A stretch of DNA of 64,000 nucleotides from Streptosporangium sp. NBC_01495 (GTDB taxonomy: Bacteria > Actinomycetota > Actinomycetes > Streptosporangiales > Streptosporangiaceae): positions 9,486,001-9,550,000 of the forward strand of contig NZ_CP109430.1 in assembly GCF_036250735.1 (NCBI RefSeq), written 5' to 3'. Position 1 is the stretch's first letter. Each line of letters opens with the position of its first letter. Shown here piece by piece: positions 52,770 to 61,964 of this stretch. The notes beneath the pieces are model-generated. The model was given only the letters and a program-made list of their open reading frames with translations. It searched no databases and had not been told where the DNA came from. The position numbers and the translations under genes were made by a program.

Positions 52770-53939
52770 ATGAGGGACTTTGCCCGTCCGGGCGCTGCTC
52801 AGGGCCCCGAGAATCCCCTCGTCCTGCACGTGCTCGGCGCGCGCCCCAACTTCGTGAAGGCCGCGCCGGTGGTGCGCGCCCTCACCGAGCTCGGGGTGCG
52901 GCAGGGCATCGTCCACACCGGTCAGCACTACGACGCGCTCATGTCGGACGTGTTCTTCGCCGACCTCGGACTCCCCGAGCCGATCGCCAACCTCGGCGTC
53001 GGTTCCGGCTCGCACGCCCGCCAGACGGCGGCCCTGCTGGTCGGCCTGGAGGACGTGGTGCTCGAACACCGTCCCACCCTGGTCGTCGTCTACGGCGACG
53101 TGAACTCGACGCTCGCCGCGATCCTCGTCTGCGCCAAGCTCAACGTGCCGACCGCGCACGTGGAGGCGGGCCTGCGCTCCTTCGACCGGGAGATGCCCGA
53201 GGAGGTCAACCGGATCGTCACCGACGGCCTGTCCGACATCCTCTTCGCCACCTCGCCGGACGCGCTCTCCCACCTGGCCGCCGAGGGCGTCGACCCGGCG
53301 CGGGTGCACCTCGTCGGCAACCCGATGATCGACAGCCTGTTCTCCGCGCTCGACCACCTCGACCCCGCCCCGGTCCGCTCCCGGCTCGGCCTTCCCGGGC
53401 GGTACGCGGTGGCCACCCTGCACCGTCCCGGCAACGTCGACGACCCGGCCTCCGCCAAGGAGCTGGTCGAGGCCGTGCTGTCGGTGAGCGAGCGTCTCCC
53501 GGTCGTGGTGCCGCTGCACCCGCGCGGCCGGACCCGCCTGGCGGAGGCGGGGCTGGTGAACGGGGAGAACCTGCTCATCGTCGACCCGTTGGGCTACGTG
53601 GACTTCCTGTCGCTGGTGCGGGGCGCGACGCTGGTCGTCACCGACTCCGGCGGCGTGCAGGAGGAGACGACCATGCTGGGCGTCCCCTGCCTCACGGTGC
53701 GGCCCAACACCGAGCGGCCGATCACCATCACGCACGGCACCAACCGGCTCGTCACCCCCGCGCAGCTGCCCGCCGCCGCCGACCGGGCGCTGGCGGAGGG
53801 CGCGGCGACGCCGTCGGGCGAGCTGCCCCCGCTCTGGGACGGCAAGGCCGGTCCCCGAATCGCCCGGGTGATCGAGAGCTGGCTGCGCGGCGGCAACCTC
53901 TCACCGGCCGGTCAATCCGTACCGCCCAAATCCCTTTAA
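52770..53939 (+). CDS. wecB: UDP-N-acetylglucosamine 2-epimerase
   Basis: 389 residues. GARPNFVKAAPVVRAL, IVHTGQHYDALMSD, HVEAGLRSFDREMPEE, HRPGNVDDP, VTDSGGVQEE and RPNTERPITI are the family signatures. It interconverts UDP-GlcNAc and UDP-ManNAc. ATG 52770 with AAGGCGAGG upstream, transcribed divergently from the long-extension GT. With the dehydrogenase at 49000 it would supply UDP-ManNAcA for a cell-surface polymer. It is followed 63 bp later by the CgeB/GT2 fusion. Confidence 0.95.
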   Translation: MRDFARPGAAQGPENPLVLHVLGARPNFVKAAPVVRALTELGVRQGIVHTGQHYDALMSDVFFADLGLPEPIANLGVGSGSHARQTAALLVGLEDVVLEHRPTLVVVYGDVNSTLAAILVCAKLNVPTAHVEAGLRSFDREMPEEVNRIVTDGLSDILFATSPDALSHLAAEGVDPARVHLVGNPMIDSLFSALDHLDPAPVRSRLGLPGRYAVATLHRPGNVDDPASAKELVEAVLSVSERLPVVVPLHPRGRTRLAEAGLVNGENLLIVDPLGYVDFLSLVRGATLVVTDSGGVQEETTMLGVPCLTVRPNTERPITITHGTNRLVTPAQLPAAADRALAEGAATPSGELPPLWDGKAGPRIARVIESWLRGGNLSPAGQSVPPKSL

Positions 53940-54002
53940 AACGACTATTTCGGTACGGCTATGGTCGTACGCTGGCACGACCCCTGACAAAGGCGATTCC
54001 CC

Positions 54003-56060
54003 ATGAGCGATGAGACCCCAGAAGAGCCGAAGTTCCAGCGTCTCGGGCCGATCAACTGGCTGCCCGAGGAGCGCAAGGTCGTCGAGCGCCTCGAGGAACG
54101 CGTCCACGATCTGGAACGGCGGCTCGCCATCGCCGAGGCACGGGCCGACTACGCGCAGTGGAAGCTGGAGTCCACCAAGGTGCAGCGCCCCTACCGGGTG
54201 GCCGAGGCACTGACGGCGGCCAAGGGGCCGGGGGTCACCGCGCTGCCGGGCAGGCTGCGCTCCGCGATGCAGGCCCGCAAGGGGCCCAAGCCGCCCCGCC
54301 CGGTGGCCGAGGTCGTCGCGGAGCTCGACCAGCAGGGGCCCGTGGTCGACGTGCCGCAGGTCAAGTGGCCTGCCGGTCCGATCGTCCGCCCCGACATGAA
54401 GGTCGCGGTCATCCTGGACGACTTCTCCCGGATGGCGTTCAAGTACGAGTGGGACCAGATCGAGTTCGGGCTCCGCGACTGGCCGGACATCTTCGCCGAA
54501 CGCCGTCCGGAGCTGCTGTTCGTGGAGTCGGCCTGGCACGGCAACCAGGGCCGCTGGCGCTACCAGATGACCGGCACGAAGGCTCCCAAGCCGGAGCTGC
54601 TCGCCCTGATCGACTGGTGCCGCGCCGAGGGGATCCCCACGGTCTTCTGGAACAAGGAGGACCCGCCGAACTTCGACTTCTTCATCGACACGGCCAAGCT
54701 GTTCGACTACGTCTTCACCTGCGACGGCGACATGGTCCCCCGCTACCGCGAGGTGCTGGGCCACGACCGGGTCGACGTGCTGCAGTTCGCCGCGCAGCCC
54801 CGGGTGCACAACCCCATCCAGGAGAAGCGCGGGCGCGTGAACGACGTGGTCTTCGCGGGCATGTACTTCCGGGACAAGCACCCCGAGCGCCGCGAGCAGA
54901 TGGAAACCGTCATCGCCCCGATCCGCGAGCTCGGGCTGCACATCTTCGCCCGCAACGGCACCGTGGACCCGAAGTACGCCTGGCCGAAGGAGTACGTCCC
55001 GCACATCGTGGGCGAACTCCCGTACGACCAGATGCTGGCCGCGTACAAGATGTACAAGGTCTTCCTCAACGTGAACTCGGTGCTCGACTCGCCGACCATG
55101 TGCGCCCGCCGCGTCTTCGAGCTGTCGGCCTGCTCGACGTCGATGGTCTCCGGCTGGTCCCGCGCCATCGAGGAGACCTTCGGGTCGCTGATCCCGATCG
55201 CCCGCGACGAGCTGGAGTCGTACAACCAGGTCCTGCACCTGATCAACAGTCCCGAGCTGCGCGCCCGGCAGGGACACCTGGCCATGCGCGAGGTCTTCGA
55301 CAAGCACCTGTTCTCACACCGCGTGGACCAGATCCTGGGGATCCTCGGCAAGCCGGTGCAGCAGCGGACCCGGTCGATCTCCGTCGTCCTGCCCACCAAC
55401 CGCGCCGCCCAGATCGAGCACGCGATCTCCTCGGTGGCCCGGCAGATCCACCGGCCCGTCCAGCTCGTCATGGTCCTGCACGGCCTCGACATCGACCCCG
55501 TCGTCGTCGCCGACAAGGCCCGGATGGCCGGGATCACCGACGTGGTGGTCCTGCCCGCCGACGAGTCGCTGTCGCTGGGCGCCTGCCTCAACATGGGCAT
55601 CGCCGCCGCCGAGGGCGAGCTGATCGCCAAGATGGACGACGACAACCTGTACGGCGAGCACTACCTGTCGGACCTGGCCCGCGCCTTCGACTACTCCGAC
55701 GCCGAGCTGGTCGGCAAGGGCGCCCACTACGCCTACTTCGAGGGCGGCAACACCACCATGCTGCGCCTGCCCGGCCTGGAGCACCGCTACGCCTTCCTCG
55801 TCCAGGGCGGCACCTTCCTCGGCAAGGCCGACATGTTCCGCCACTACGGCTTCGAGGACGTCACCCGCGGCGAGGACACCCGCCTGGTCCGCCGCCTCAA
55901 GGAAGACCGCGTCAAGATCTACTCCGCCGACCGTTTCAACTTCGTCTACTGGCGCAGCGGCGACAAGACCATGCACACCTGGCAGGCCGACGACATCAAG
56001 CTCACCCGCAACGCCCAGTTCTCCTTCGCCGGGCACCCGGAAGCGCACGTCATGATCTGA
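54003..56060 (+). CDS. CgeB-like (DUF3880/GT-B) plus GT2 glycosyltransferase fusion
   Basis: 685 residues. An N-terminal coiled coil (~22-50; RKVVERLEERVHDLERRLAI) leads to a GT-B-like, CgeB-type domain (~125-455; VAVILDDFSRMAFKYEWDQI, FWNKEDPPNF, YDQMLAAYKMYKVFLNVNSV) and a C-terminal GT2 domain (~460-685; SISVVLPTNRAAQIEHAISS, SLGACLNMGIAAAEGELIAK, KMDDDNLY as the DxD-like motif). It joins two glycosyltransferase activities in one protein, common in actinobacterial envelope clusters; CgeB-like domains occur in spore-coat glycosylation in Bacillus. Ends at a repeat-rich noncoding stretch. Confidence 0.88.
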   Translation: MSDETPEEPKFQRLGPINWLPEERKVVERLEERVHDLERRLAIAEARADYAQWKLESTKVQRPYRVAEALTAAKGPGVTALPGRLRSAMQARKGPKPPRPVAEVVAELDQQGPVVDVPQVKWPAGPIVRPDMKVAVILDDFSRMAFKYEWDQIEFGLRDWPDIFAERRPELLFVESAWHGNQGRWRYQMTGTKAPKPELLALIDWCRAEGIPTVFWNKEDPPNFDFFIDTAKLFDYVFTCDGDMVPRYREVLGHDRVDVLQFAAQPRVHNPIQEKRGRVNDVVFAGMYFRDKHPERREQMETVIAPIRELGLHIFARNGTVDPKYAWPKEYVPHIVGELPYDQMLAAYKMYKVFLNVNSVLDSPTMCARRVFELSACSTSMVSGWSRAIEETFGSLIPIARDELESYNQVLHLINSPELRARQGHLAMREVFDKHLFSHRVDQILGILGKPVQQRTRSISVVLPTNRAAQIEHAISSVARQIHRPVQLVMVLHGLDIDPVVVADKARMAGITDVVVLPADESLSLGACLNMGIAAAEGELIAKMDDDNLYGEHYLSDLARAFDYSDAELVGKGAHYAYFEGGNTTMLRLPGLEHRYAFLVQGGTFLGKADMFRHYGFEDVTRGEDTRLVRRLKEDRVKIYSADRFNFVYWRSGDKTMHTWQADDIKLTRNAQFSFAGHPEAHVMI

Positions 56061-56149
56061 TTCGTTTTCGCTTTCGCTGTGGCGGATTTGGCACGGAGCG
56101 GTTCCCGATGGCCGGGGGTTCCTTCCCTGGTCGTGGACACGGCGTCCGC

Positions 56150-56420
56150 CGGGTGGGTATCGGCGTTCGTCGGCTTCCCGGCCGGTCAGGTGCGTTCACT
56201 GCTCCGGTGGGTGGCTGTTCGTCGGGTGCTTGGCCGGTGGAGCCGGCGTGTGATGTGGGTTCGCGCTCCGATGGGTGGCTGTTCGTCGGCTTCCTGGCCG
56301 GTGGGTGCCGGTAGGGCCGGGTGGGTGGCTGTTCGTCGGCTTCCTGGCCGGTGGGTGGGTGCTGAGGGCCGGGTGGGTTCGCGCTCCGGTGGGTGGGTGC
56401 TCCGGGCGGCCGTCGTTGGT
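56150..56420. repeat. Irregular 50-65 bp repeats downstream of the CgeB/GT2 gene
   Basis: GGGTGGCTGTTCGTCGG recurs at about 56209, 56273 and 56323, followed by GCTTCCTGGCCGGTGG, with intervening CCGGGTGGGT units. Reading frames through it on either strand have only repetitive Trp/Arg/Gly or Thr/His/Pro content and no credible start site. Confidence 0.7.
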
Positions 56421-56921
56421 GGTCGTCCGGTGTGTCAGGCCTCCGGCCTGGCGGGCGCGCTGGTTACGGATTTTTATAAGCCGCCCGGAACACCCACCCA
56501 CCTCCGCACACGCCCCGCCTCGCCGTACGCCGTGCGGACCGTAGTCGCTTTGCGACGGACCGTCCATCGGGCCCTTTGACGCTGAAGCGATCCGTACGGG
56601 GCCGTTGGCGGCCGAGCGCCGTAGCTGAAGCGCCCGTGCGGAAGGGAGCGCAGGGGCGCTCACCGTAGTTCGCGGCAGGGGGTGCGTGTGATCGTTCCGG
56701 GATCCCCATCCGGTGTCCACGACCTCCACCGGGGGGGCGGGCCGCGCCCCCGTCGCTGTGAAGTCGGCCGCGTCTTTGTCGGCTCGGGTTGCTATAGATG
56801 ACGCTGTCACCCCCCCGACGATCAAGGGATGTACCGATGGCGTTGCCCACCCACCACTTCAGCGGCCCGATCCACTCGATGGGGTCCGTCGTCGGATTCG
56901 TGGCCCGGGTGGGAGGCTGAC
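56421..56921. other. 500-bp noncoding stretch upstream of the DUF4132 gene
   Basis: Contains an unusual T-rich GATTTTTATAAG near 56470, a GC-rich AGCGCAGGGGCGCT-type inverted repeat near 56650, and a -10-like TATAGAT near 56791. No gene recognised; it may contain decayed coding sequence. The 5' part of the DUF4132 frame here (from 56829) is probably untranslated. Confidence 0.4.
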
Positions 56922-59351
56922 GTGGCGATCCTGGACGAGCTGCCCCCGGCTCAGCGGGCCTGGCTCGACTGCCTGGACGAGGCGACGTTCGACGTCTTCG
57001 AGCGGCTGGACGCGGTCTTCGACCCGGCGGAGCACGCGCCGTGGGACGTGAAGCTCGCCGACACTCCGATGGGGAGGCTCGCGAAGGAGTTCGGCGGTGC
57101 CGAGTGGCACGCCCTGGGGCTGTGGGGCCAGCTCCGCCTGCACATCAGCCTGGGCAAGGGCGATTATCACCGGGCGTTGACCAGTGTCTTCACCCCGGTG
57201 CTCCGGCGCGATCCCCGATGGACCCCGGCGGATATCGAGCTGCTGTGGCGCGTAGCCGTCACCCCGCTGGCCGGAGACAGGCAGATAGCGGACCTCTACC
57301 GGCTGCCCCTCGCCGCGACCAGACGGCTGCCGGTCGCCGGACGCGAGCCATACGTGACGTTCTTACGGCAGGTCAAGGACCATCTGGCCGAGTTGCCATG
57401 GGTGGCGACCGACTCGGTCAAACGCGTCATCGACAACCTGCTGGCCGACCACGCGGGCGATCCCGCGGTCGCCGCCCGCGACCTCATCAACGAGCTGGAC
57501 CCCTTCGCCGTGCTCCTGCGTGAGGAATATGCCGCCCGGTTCGGCGCTCCCGAGGTGCTGCCGCTGCTGCGCCACTGGACCACGGCCACGAACCCCCGGC
57601 CCAACGCCGCCTGGCTCGACCAGGCCACGGCGCTGCTCACGCCCGACGCGGTCACTTTGGTCAGGGACGCGCTGAGCCGCATCCCCGGTTACCGCGAGCG
57701 CGTCGAGCCGCATCCCTACCGGACCGTCGTCACCTACTTCCACGAGCACACCGCGGTCCTGGTGCGCGGCATGGTGTGGACGTGCGAGCTGGTCGACGAG
57801 CCGTGGGTGACGGGGCTGCTCGGCGACGTGGCCGTCGCGACCGGCACCGGCGTCGGCGGCTCGGGCCCCAACTCGCGCAACGAGCGGACGACCAACGCCG
57901 CCCTCGGCGTACTGGCTCGGCGCGGTGGCCTGGACGCGGTCACCCAGCTCGCCCGGGTGCAGGCCAAGGTCCGCAGGAAGAGCATCCTCGCGCTCGCGGC
58001 CAGGACCCTGGACGGGGTGGCCGAGCAGACCGGCCTGTCGCCCGAGCAGCTCCTGGACCGGACCGTCCCGTTCTTCGGGCTCGAACCCGACGGCACCCGC
58101 ACCGAGCACGGCCTGCGACTGTCCGCCGACGGCGTGATCGCCTTCGTCGACGACGGCGGCAAGGTCCGCAAGACGATCCCCAAGACCGTGCGCTCCGCCC
58201 ACGGCGAGTTGCTGGCCGAACTCAAGGCCACCGCCAAGGAGCTGAGGAAGACGCTCCCCGCCGAGCGTTTCCGGGTCGAACGCGCCCTGGCCACCGAGCG
58301 GATCTGGCACTGGCGCGACATATGCGCCTACTACCTCGACCACCCGGTGACCGGCAGGTACGGCAGGGCGCTGATCTGGGAGATCTCACAGGACTTCGCC
58401 GGTCTCCCCGTCCGGACCGCCGACGGCTGGGAGCTGACGGACCCGCGAGGACGGAGCGTCCGGCCCCTCCCGGACACCCCGGTGAAGCTGTGGCACCCCA
58501 TCTCCGCCACCGTGGACGAGGTACGCGCCTGGCGCGACCACGTCCTCACGATCGGCCTGCGGCAGCCGTTCAAGCAGGCGTTCCGTGAGGTCTACCTGCT
58601 CACCCCCGCCGAGGAGGGCACCGGCGACCACTCGCGGCGCTTCGCCGACCACTTCCTCAGGTACGGCCAGGCCAAGGCGCTGCTCACCGAACGCGGCTGG
58701 ACCGGTCTGTCGCTGGGCCACTGGTGGGCGGAGGGTGGATACGACCGGGCCGAGGCCGTCAAGGAGCTCCCGGGGCTGACCGCCCATTGGGACTTCCACC
58801 TGGACGAGGCGTCGGGCGAGCGCGACGGGTACGGCACCGCCTCGGTCTGCGTCAGCGGGGACATCCATTTCACCGACGAACACGGGCACCGGGTCTCGCT
58901 GGCAGAGGTGCCGCCGCGAGTGCTGTCAGAGGCGCTGCGCGACGCCGACCTGGCCGTCGGCGTCACCTCCACCGGCCTCGCCCCCGATGGCCATGACGAC
59001 TACTGGCACTCCTACAACGTCGGCGACCTCACCGAAACCGCTCAGGTCCGCCGCGACGCCCTGACCAGGCTGATACCCCGTTTGGCCATCGCCGACCGAC
59101 TCGAACTCACCGACCGTTTTCTCCGTGTCCGGGGCGACCTTCGCACCTACAGGATCCACCTCGGCTCCGGCAACATCCTGATGGAGCCCAACGACGCCTA
59201 CCTGTGTGTCGTTCCCGGCGGTGCCGTCGACCGCGTCTTCCTCCCGTTCGAGGAAGACGGCGGCATGCTGTCGGTCATCCTTTCCAAGGCGTTCCTGCTG
59301 GCCTCGGACACCACCATCACCGACCCGTCCATCACCCACCAGCTCCGCTGA
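56922..59351 (+). CDS. DUF4132 domain protein
   Basis: 809 residues from GTG 56922, which has GGAGG five bases upstream; an in-frame ATG at 56829 has no proper ribosome site. Mostly helical repeats in the first half (LPLLRHWTTATNPRPNAAWL, NAALGVLARRGGLDAVTQLA). The conserved DUF4132 region is in the second half: VRAWRDHVLTIGLRQPFKQA, REVYLLTPAEEGTGDHSRRF, HFLRYGQAKALLTERGW. The C-terminus has FRVRGDLRTYRIHLGSGNI-like beta-rich sequence. Related proteins (MolR-like) are large, cytoplasmic and of unknown function. It stands alone. Confidence 0.85.
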   Translation: MAILDELPPAQRAWLDCLDEATFDVFERLDAVFDPAEHAPWDVKLADTPMGRLAKEFGGAEWHALGLWGQLRLHISLGKGDYHRALTSVFTPVLRRDPRWTPADIELLWRVAVTPLAGDRQIADLYRLPLAATRRLPVAGREPYVTFLRQVKDHLAELPWVATDSVKRVIDNLLADHAGDPAVAARDLINELDPFAVLLREEYAARFGAPEVLPLLRHWTTATNPRPNAAWLDQATALLTPDAVTLVRDALSRIPGYRERVEPHPYRTVVTYFHEHTAVLVRGMVWTCELVDEPWVTGLLGDVAVATGTGVGGSGPNSRNERTTNAALGVLARRGGLDAVTQLARVQAKVRRKSILALAARTLDGVAEQTGLSPEQLLDRTVPFFGLEPDGTRTEHGLRLSADGVIAFVDDGGKVRKTIPKTVRSAHGELLAELKATAKELRKTLPAERFRVERALATERIWHWRDICAYYLDHPVTGRYGRALIWEISQDFAGLPVRTADGWELTDPRGRSVRPLPDTPVKLWHPISATVDEVRAWRDHVLTIGLRQPFKQAFREVYLLTPAEEGTGDHSRRFADHFLRYGQAKALLTERGWTGLSLGHWWAEGGYDRAEAVKELPGLTAHWDFHLDEASGERDGYGTASVCVSGDIHFTDEHGHRVSLAEVPPRVLSEALRDADLAVGVTSTGLAPDGHDDYWHSYNVGDLTETAQVRRDALTRLIPRLAIADRLELTDRFLRVRGDLRTYRIHLGSGNILMEPNDAYLCVVPGGAVDRVFLPFEEDGGMLSVILSKAFLLASDTTITDPSITHQLR

Positions 59352-59503
59352 CCCGCCCATGAGTTGAGCCTGGCCCTGTCCAGGATCGCGACGGTTCGTC
59401 GACGACCGTTCGGGGGACACGGTCGCGTCCCCCACCACCGGAACCAGCCTTCACGCCAGGCGGGCCGCCCGATCACCACCCCGTAGGCGCGGCCGGTAGC
59501 GGG

Positions 59504-60000
59504 TCAAGGAACCGGCCCCGCCGAGCCGTCCGCGACGTGGAACCAGACGGCGGTGCCCGCCTCGGTGTCGTGGTGGACGCCCCACCCGGCCGCCATCGTT
59601 TCCACCAGGAGCAGGCCGCGCCCGCCGTCGCTGTCGAGTCCGGCCGCGCGGACGAAGGGCAGGCTGGTCGCCGAGCCGTCGTCGATCACCTCGGCGTGCA
59701 CCATGCCACCTCCCAGGCCCAGGCAGACGGTTACCGACCCTCCGACCCTCCGGCCGTGCGTCCGGAGTCGGAGTGGACGACGGAGTTCGTCACGACCTCG
59801 CTGAGCAGCAGCACCACGTCGTCGAGGACGGTATCGGCGACTCTCCCGTTCAGGAGGTGTCGCGCCCAGGCGCGTACCGTCGCGACCGAGCAGGGGGTTC
59901 CCGCGAACTCGGCGTGGCCCAGCGGGTGCAGCACGGCCCAGCGTTCCGAGGCCGCCCGTTGCCGTTCGTAGCGGCAGGCGGCCTGCCTGTACGCGTTCAC
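59504..60000 (-). pseudogene. RsbW-like anti-sigma ATPase broken by an 8-bp tandem duplication
   Basis: Reading from GTG 60000, residues FAGTPCSVATVRAWARHLLN and VLLLSEVVTNSVVHSDS give the front half of an HATPase_c_2 serine-kinase/anti-sigma-like domain. The frame then stops at 59731. The rest (VHAEVIDDGSATSLPFVRAA, GRGLLLVETMA, WGVHHDTEAGTAVWF) continues in another frame to 59504. The break is at a direct duplication of GACCCTCC (59736-59743 and 59744-59751). Removing one copy restores one uninterrupted, homologous protein (AGGSVTVCLGLGGGMVHAEV). Its GTG overlaps the stop of the small upstream gene (GTGA). Confidence 0.85.
59736..59751. repeat. 8-bp tandem duplication causing a frameshift
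   Basis: Two direct copies of GACCCTCC (GGAGGGTC on the coding strand). Eight bases is not a multiple of three, so gain or loss of one copy switches the ATPase gene between broken and intact. Confidence 0.85.
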
Positions 60001-60143
60001 GCGATCGCCGCCGAGACGATGACGTCGGTCTCGGCGCTGGTGAACGGCACGACAGGGGAGGCCCACAGCCGCCCTCCGTCGCTGAGGAACACCCGCCGGC
60101 CCACGATCACCGGCTCGAACGGTGTGAAACCACCATCATGCAT
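59997..60143 (-). CDS. Small 48-residue protein coupled to the anti-sigma-type ATPase
   Basis: ATG 60143 is preceded by GGAGGTCC at five bases, an excellent ribosome site. It reads MHDGGFTPFEPVIVGRRVFL, then SDGGRLWASPVVPFTSAETD, ending in VIVSAAIA. Its TGA overlaps the GTG of the broken ATPase gene. Weak start and short length make the family unrecognisable; similar tiny proteins lie beside RsbW-like genes in related actinobacteria, to my recollection. Confidence 0.6.
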   Translation of the reverse strand: MHDGGFTPFEPVIVGRRVFLSDGGRLWASPVVPFTSAETDVIVSAAIA

Positions 60144-60298
60144 GGATTGGACCTCCATCCGATCAAGGACCCGTCCCGATGTCGTGAGCGTCGGATGAGT
60201 CCGTCTTATGAGATGCGCAGGAGGGGTTTGGTACGCGCTGCCGTACGACCGCTGATCACGTCGGGTCGTCAGGGTGAACTAGCTCTTCTGGGGAAATA

Positions 60299-60350
60299 GT
60301 CTTGGGACTATAGTCAGCCCACGTCGACCCTCTGTCAATTATCCCAAGAC
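60299..60350. promoter_or_regulatory. Paired inverted sites upstream of the GntR operon
   Basis: GTCTTGGGA (60299-60307) and TCCCAAGAC (60342-60350) form 9-bp inverted arms 34 bp apart. GACTATAGTC (60306-60315) is a 10-bp perfect palindrome overlapping the left arm. The low-GC setting and location before a GntR gene fit an autoregulatory operator region. Confidence 0.5.
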
Positions 60351-60378
60351 AATTTTTGAAGGAAGGGAGAGTTGTGTG

Positions 60379-61197
60379 ATGGCCGTGTACTCGCGTTACC
60401 TTGATCTCGCCGCTCAGATCCGGGCACGGATCGAGGCCGGGGAGTGGGAGCCCGGAGCCAAGCTCCCGCGCTTGGACGACTTCGCGGCGCAGTACGGCGC
60501 GAACCGGGACACGATCGGCCGGGCGATCGGAGTGCTGGAGTCGGAGGGCTTCGTCTGGGCGGTGCAGGGGCGCGGGATCATCGTCCGGCACGGCATGATG
60601 CGGCTGCGCAGACCACGCGGGAACCTGGTGAAACGGAACGTCGCCACCGACGGTCCCGGTTACTCCTTCCCGTCAGCCTCCGCCCAGGAAGTATGGAAGC
60701 ACCACATCCCGCCGACCGCGTCCGTCGAGCCTCTGACCGATCCACGGATCGCGAAGCTGCTGGGTGTTCCGGCGGGCAGTCCGGTGATGCGCCGGTTCCG
60801 GGTCACCGGCCCCGAGTCGGAGCCCCCGTTCCAGATCAACATCTCGTGGATCCATCCGCGTGGTGTCACCGACGCGCCCGAGGTCGATGCCCAGGCTCCC
60901 GGTCCAGGTGACTGGCTGTACCGGCTGGAGAGGGCCGGCCACTGGCCCATCAGCTGGATGGAGATCCACAGGGCACGGATGCCGACCAAGGACGAGGCCG
61001 GTCTGCTGGAGATCCCCACCAGCCTGCCCGTGTTGGAGATCGTGCGCGTGGGCACCTCGGGAGGCGACGGCCGGCCCATCGAGGTGACCGAGTACATCGT
61101 GGCCAGTGACCGTGTCGAAACCGTGCACGTTCTCCATCGCGAGGAAGCCGCACAGGTCCCGTGGCCCGACGACACCGAGACGGGCGTGAACGAATGA
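60379..61197 (+). CDS. GntR/HutC-type transcriptional regulator with UTRA domain
   Basis: 272 residues from ATG 60379 (GGAAGGGA upstream; a GTG just before is possible). Winged helix (~5-75): LAAQIRARIEAGEWEPGAKL, LDDFAAQYGANRDTIGRAIG, VLESEGFVWAVQGRGIIV. The UTRA ligand domain (~95-260) has LLGVPAGSPVMRRFRV and PVLEIVRVGT. Represses its operon until an effector binds. Its stop codon overlaps the ATG of the PP2C gene (ATGA), so the two are coupled. Confidence 0.92.
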   Translation: MAVYSRYLDLAAQIRARIEAGEWEPGAKLPRLDDFAAQYGANRDTIGRAIGVLESEGFVWAVQGRGIIVRHGMMRLRRPRGNLVKRNVATDGPGYSFPSASAQEVWKHHIPPTASVEPLTDPRIAKLLGVPAGSPVMRRFRVTGPESEPPFQINISWIHPRGVTDAPEVDAQAPGPGDWLYRLERAGHWPISWMEIHRARMPTKDEAGLLEIPTSLPVLEIVRVGTSGGDGRPIEVTEYIVASDRVETVHVLHREEAAQVPWPDDTETGVNE

Positions 61198-61913
61198 CCC
61201 TCGCCGTCGAAGCCGCCGCCCGCACTCACGTCGGACTCGTGCGCCGACGTAACGAGGACGCCGTCTACTCGGGCCGTTCCCTGTTCGCCGTCGCCGACGG
61301 TCTCGGCGGCCACACCGCCGGTGACGTCGCCAGCACCACCGTGATCGAAGCCTTGCGGCCCCACGACCGCCAGGTCGACCCGGCGGATCTGCCCACCGTT
61401 CTGGGACGGGCGGTCTACGAGGCCAACCGGGCCCTGCGCCGCAGGATCGACGCCGAACCCGAGGTGGCGGGCATGGGCACCACACTGGTGGCGATGCTGT
61501 GGTCCGGGACGACAGCGGTCCTGGCGAACGTGGGCGACTCCCGCGCCTACCTGCTGCGCGACGCCGGACGGGCGTCAGGGATCGTCCAGATCACCGAGGA
61601 CCACACCTACGGGAACCTGGTGGCCGACGCCGACAGCGTGCCGCACCTGGCCGGGCGCATCTCCCGTTTCCTCGACGGCCGGGCCGATGGCCGCTCCCCC
61701 GACCTCACCGCCCGGGAGCTCCGCTCCGGCGACCGGTTCCTGCTGTGCTCGGATGGGCTGAGCTCGGCCGTTCCCGGTGAGCTCGTCCGAGACGTCCTGC
61801 GCTCGTCGAACGATCCGGAAGAAGCGGCCGATCGCCTCGTCACACTCGCCATCGACCACGGCGGCCCCGACAACATCACCGTGATCGTCATCGACGTGCG
61901 GAACGCTATCTGA
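61194..61913 (+). CDS. PP2C-family serine/threonine phosphatase
   Basis: 239 residues, a bare catalytic domain without membrane helix. Metal-binding and catalytic motifs: RRRNEDAV (N-terminal Arg and Asp), FAVADGLGGHTAGD (Asp35), MGTTLVAM, NVGDSRAYLLRD, LCSDGLS and GGPDNITVIV. Dephosphorylates Ser/Thr of unknown targets. Translationally coupled to GntR and followed by an AAA-type ATPase, so a small signalling operon is likely. No kinase gene is visible in the operon. Confidence 0.93.
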   Translation: MTLAVEAAARTHVGLVRRRNEDAVYSGRSLFAVADGLGGHTAGDVASTTVIEALRPHDRQVDPADLPTVLGRAVYEANRALRRRIDAEPEVAGMGTTLVAMLWSGTTAVLANVGDSRAYLLRDAGRASGIVQITEDHTYGNLVADADSVPHLAGRISRFLDGRADGRSPDLTARELRSGDRFLLCSDGLSSAVPGELVRDVLRSSNDPEEAADRLVTLAIDHGGPDNITVIVIDVRNAI

Positions 61914-61964
61914 CCGCTCAGATCCTCTCGCCGTACGTACCTCAGATCAAGGAGAGAGAGAACC

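Noticed and set aside
47892-56060. Secondary-metabolite biosynthetic cluster
   Set aside because: Glycosyltransferases and nucleotide-sugar enzymes only; no polyketide, peptide or other scaffold genes.
56079-56579. Possible 166-codon gene in the noncoding stretch
   Set aside because: Consists of repeat-derived Trp/Arg/Gly/Val sequence with no ribosome site; treated as repeat DNA.
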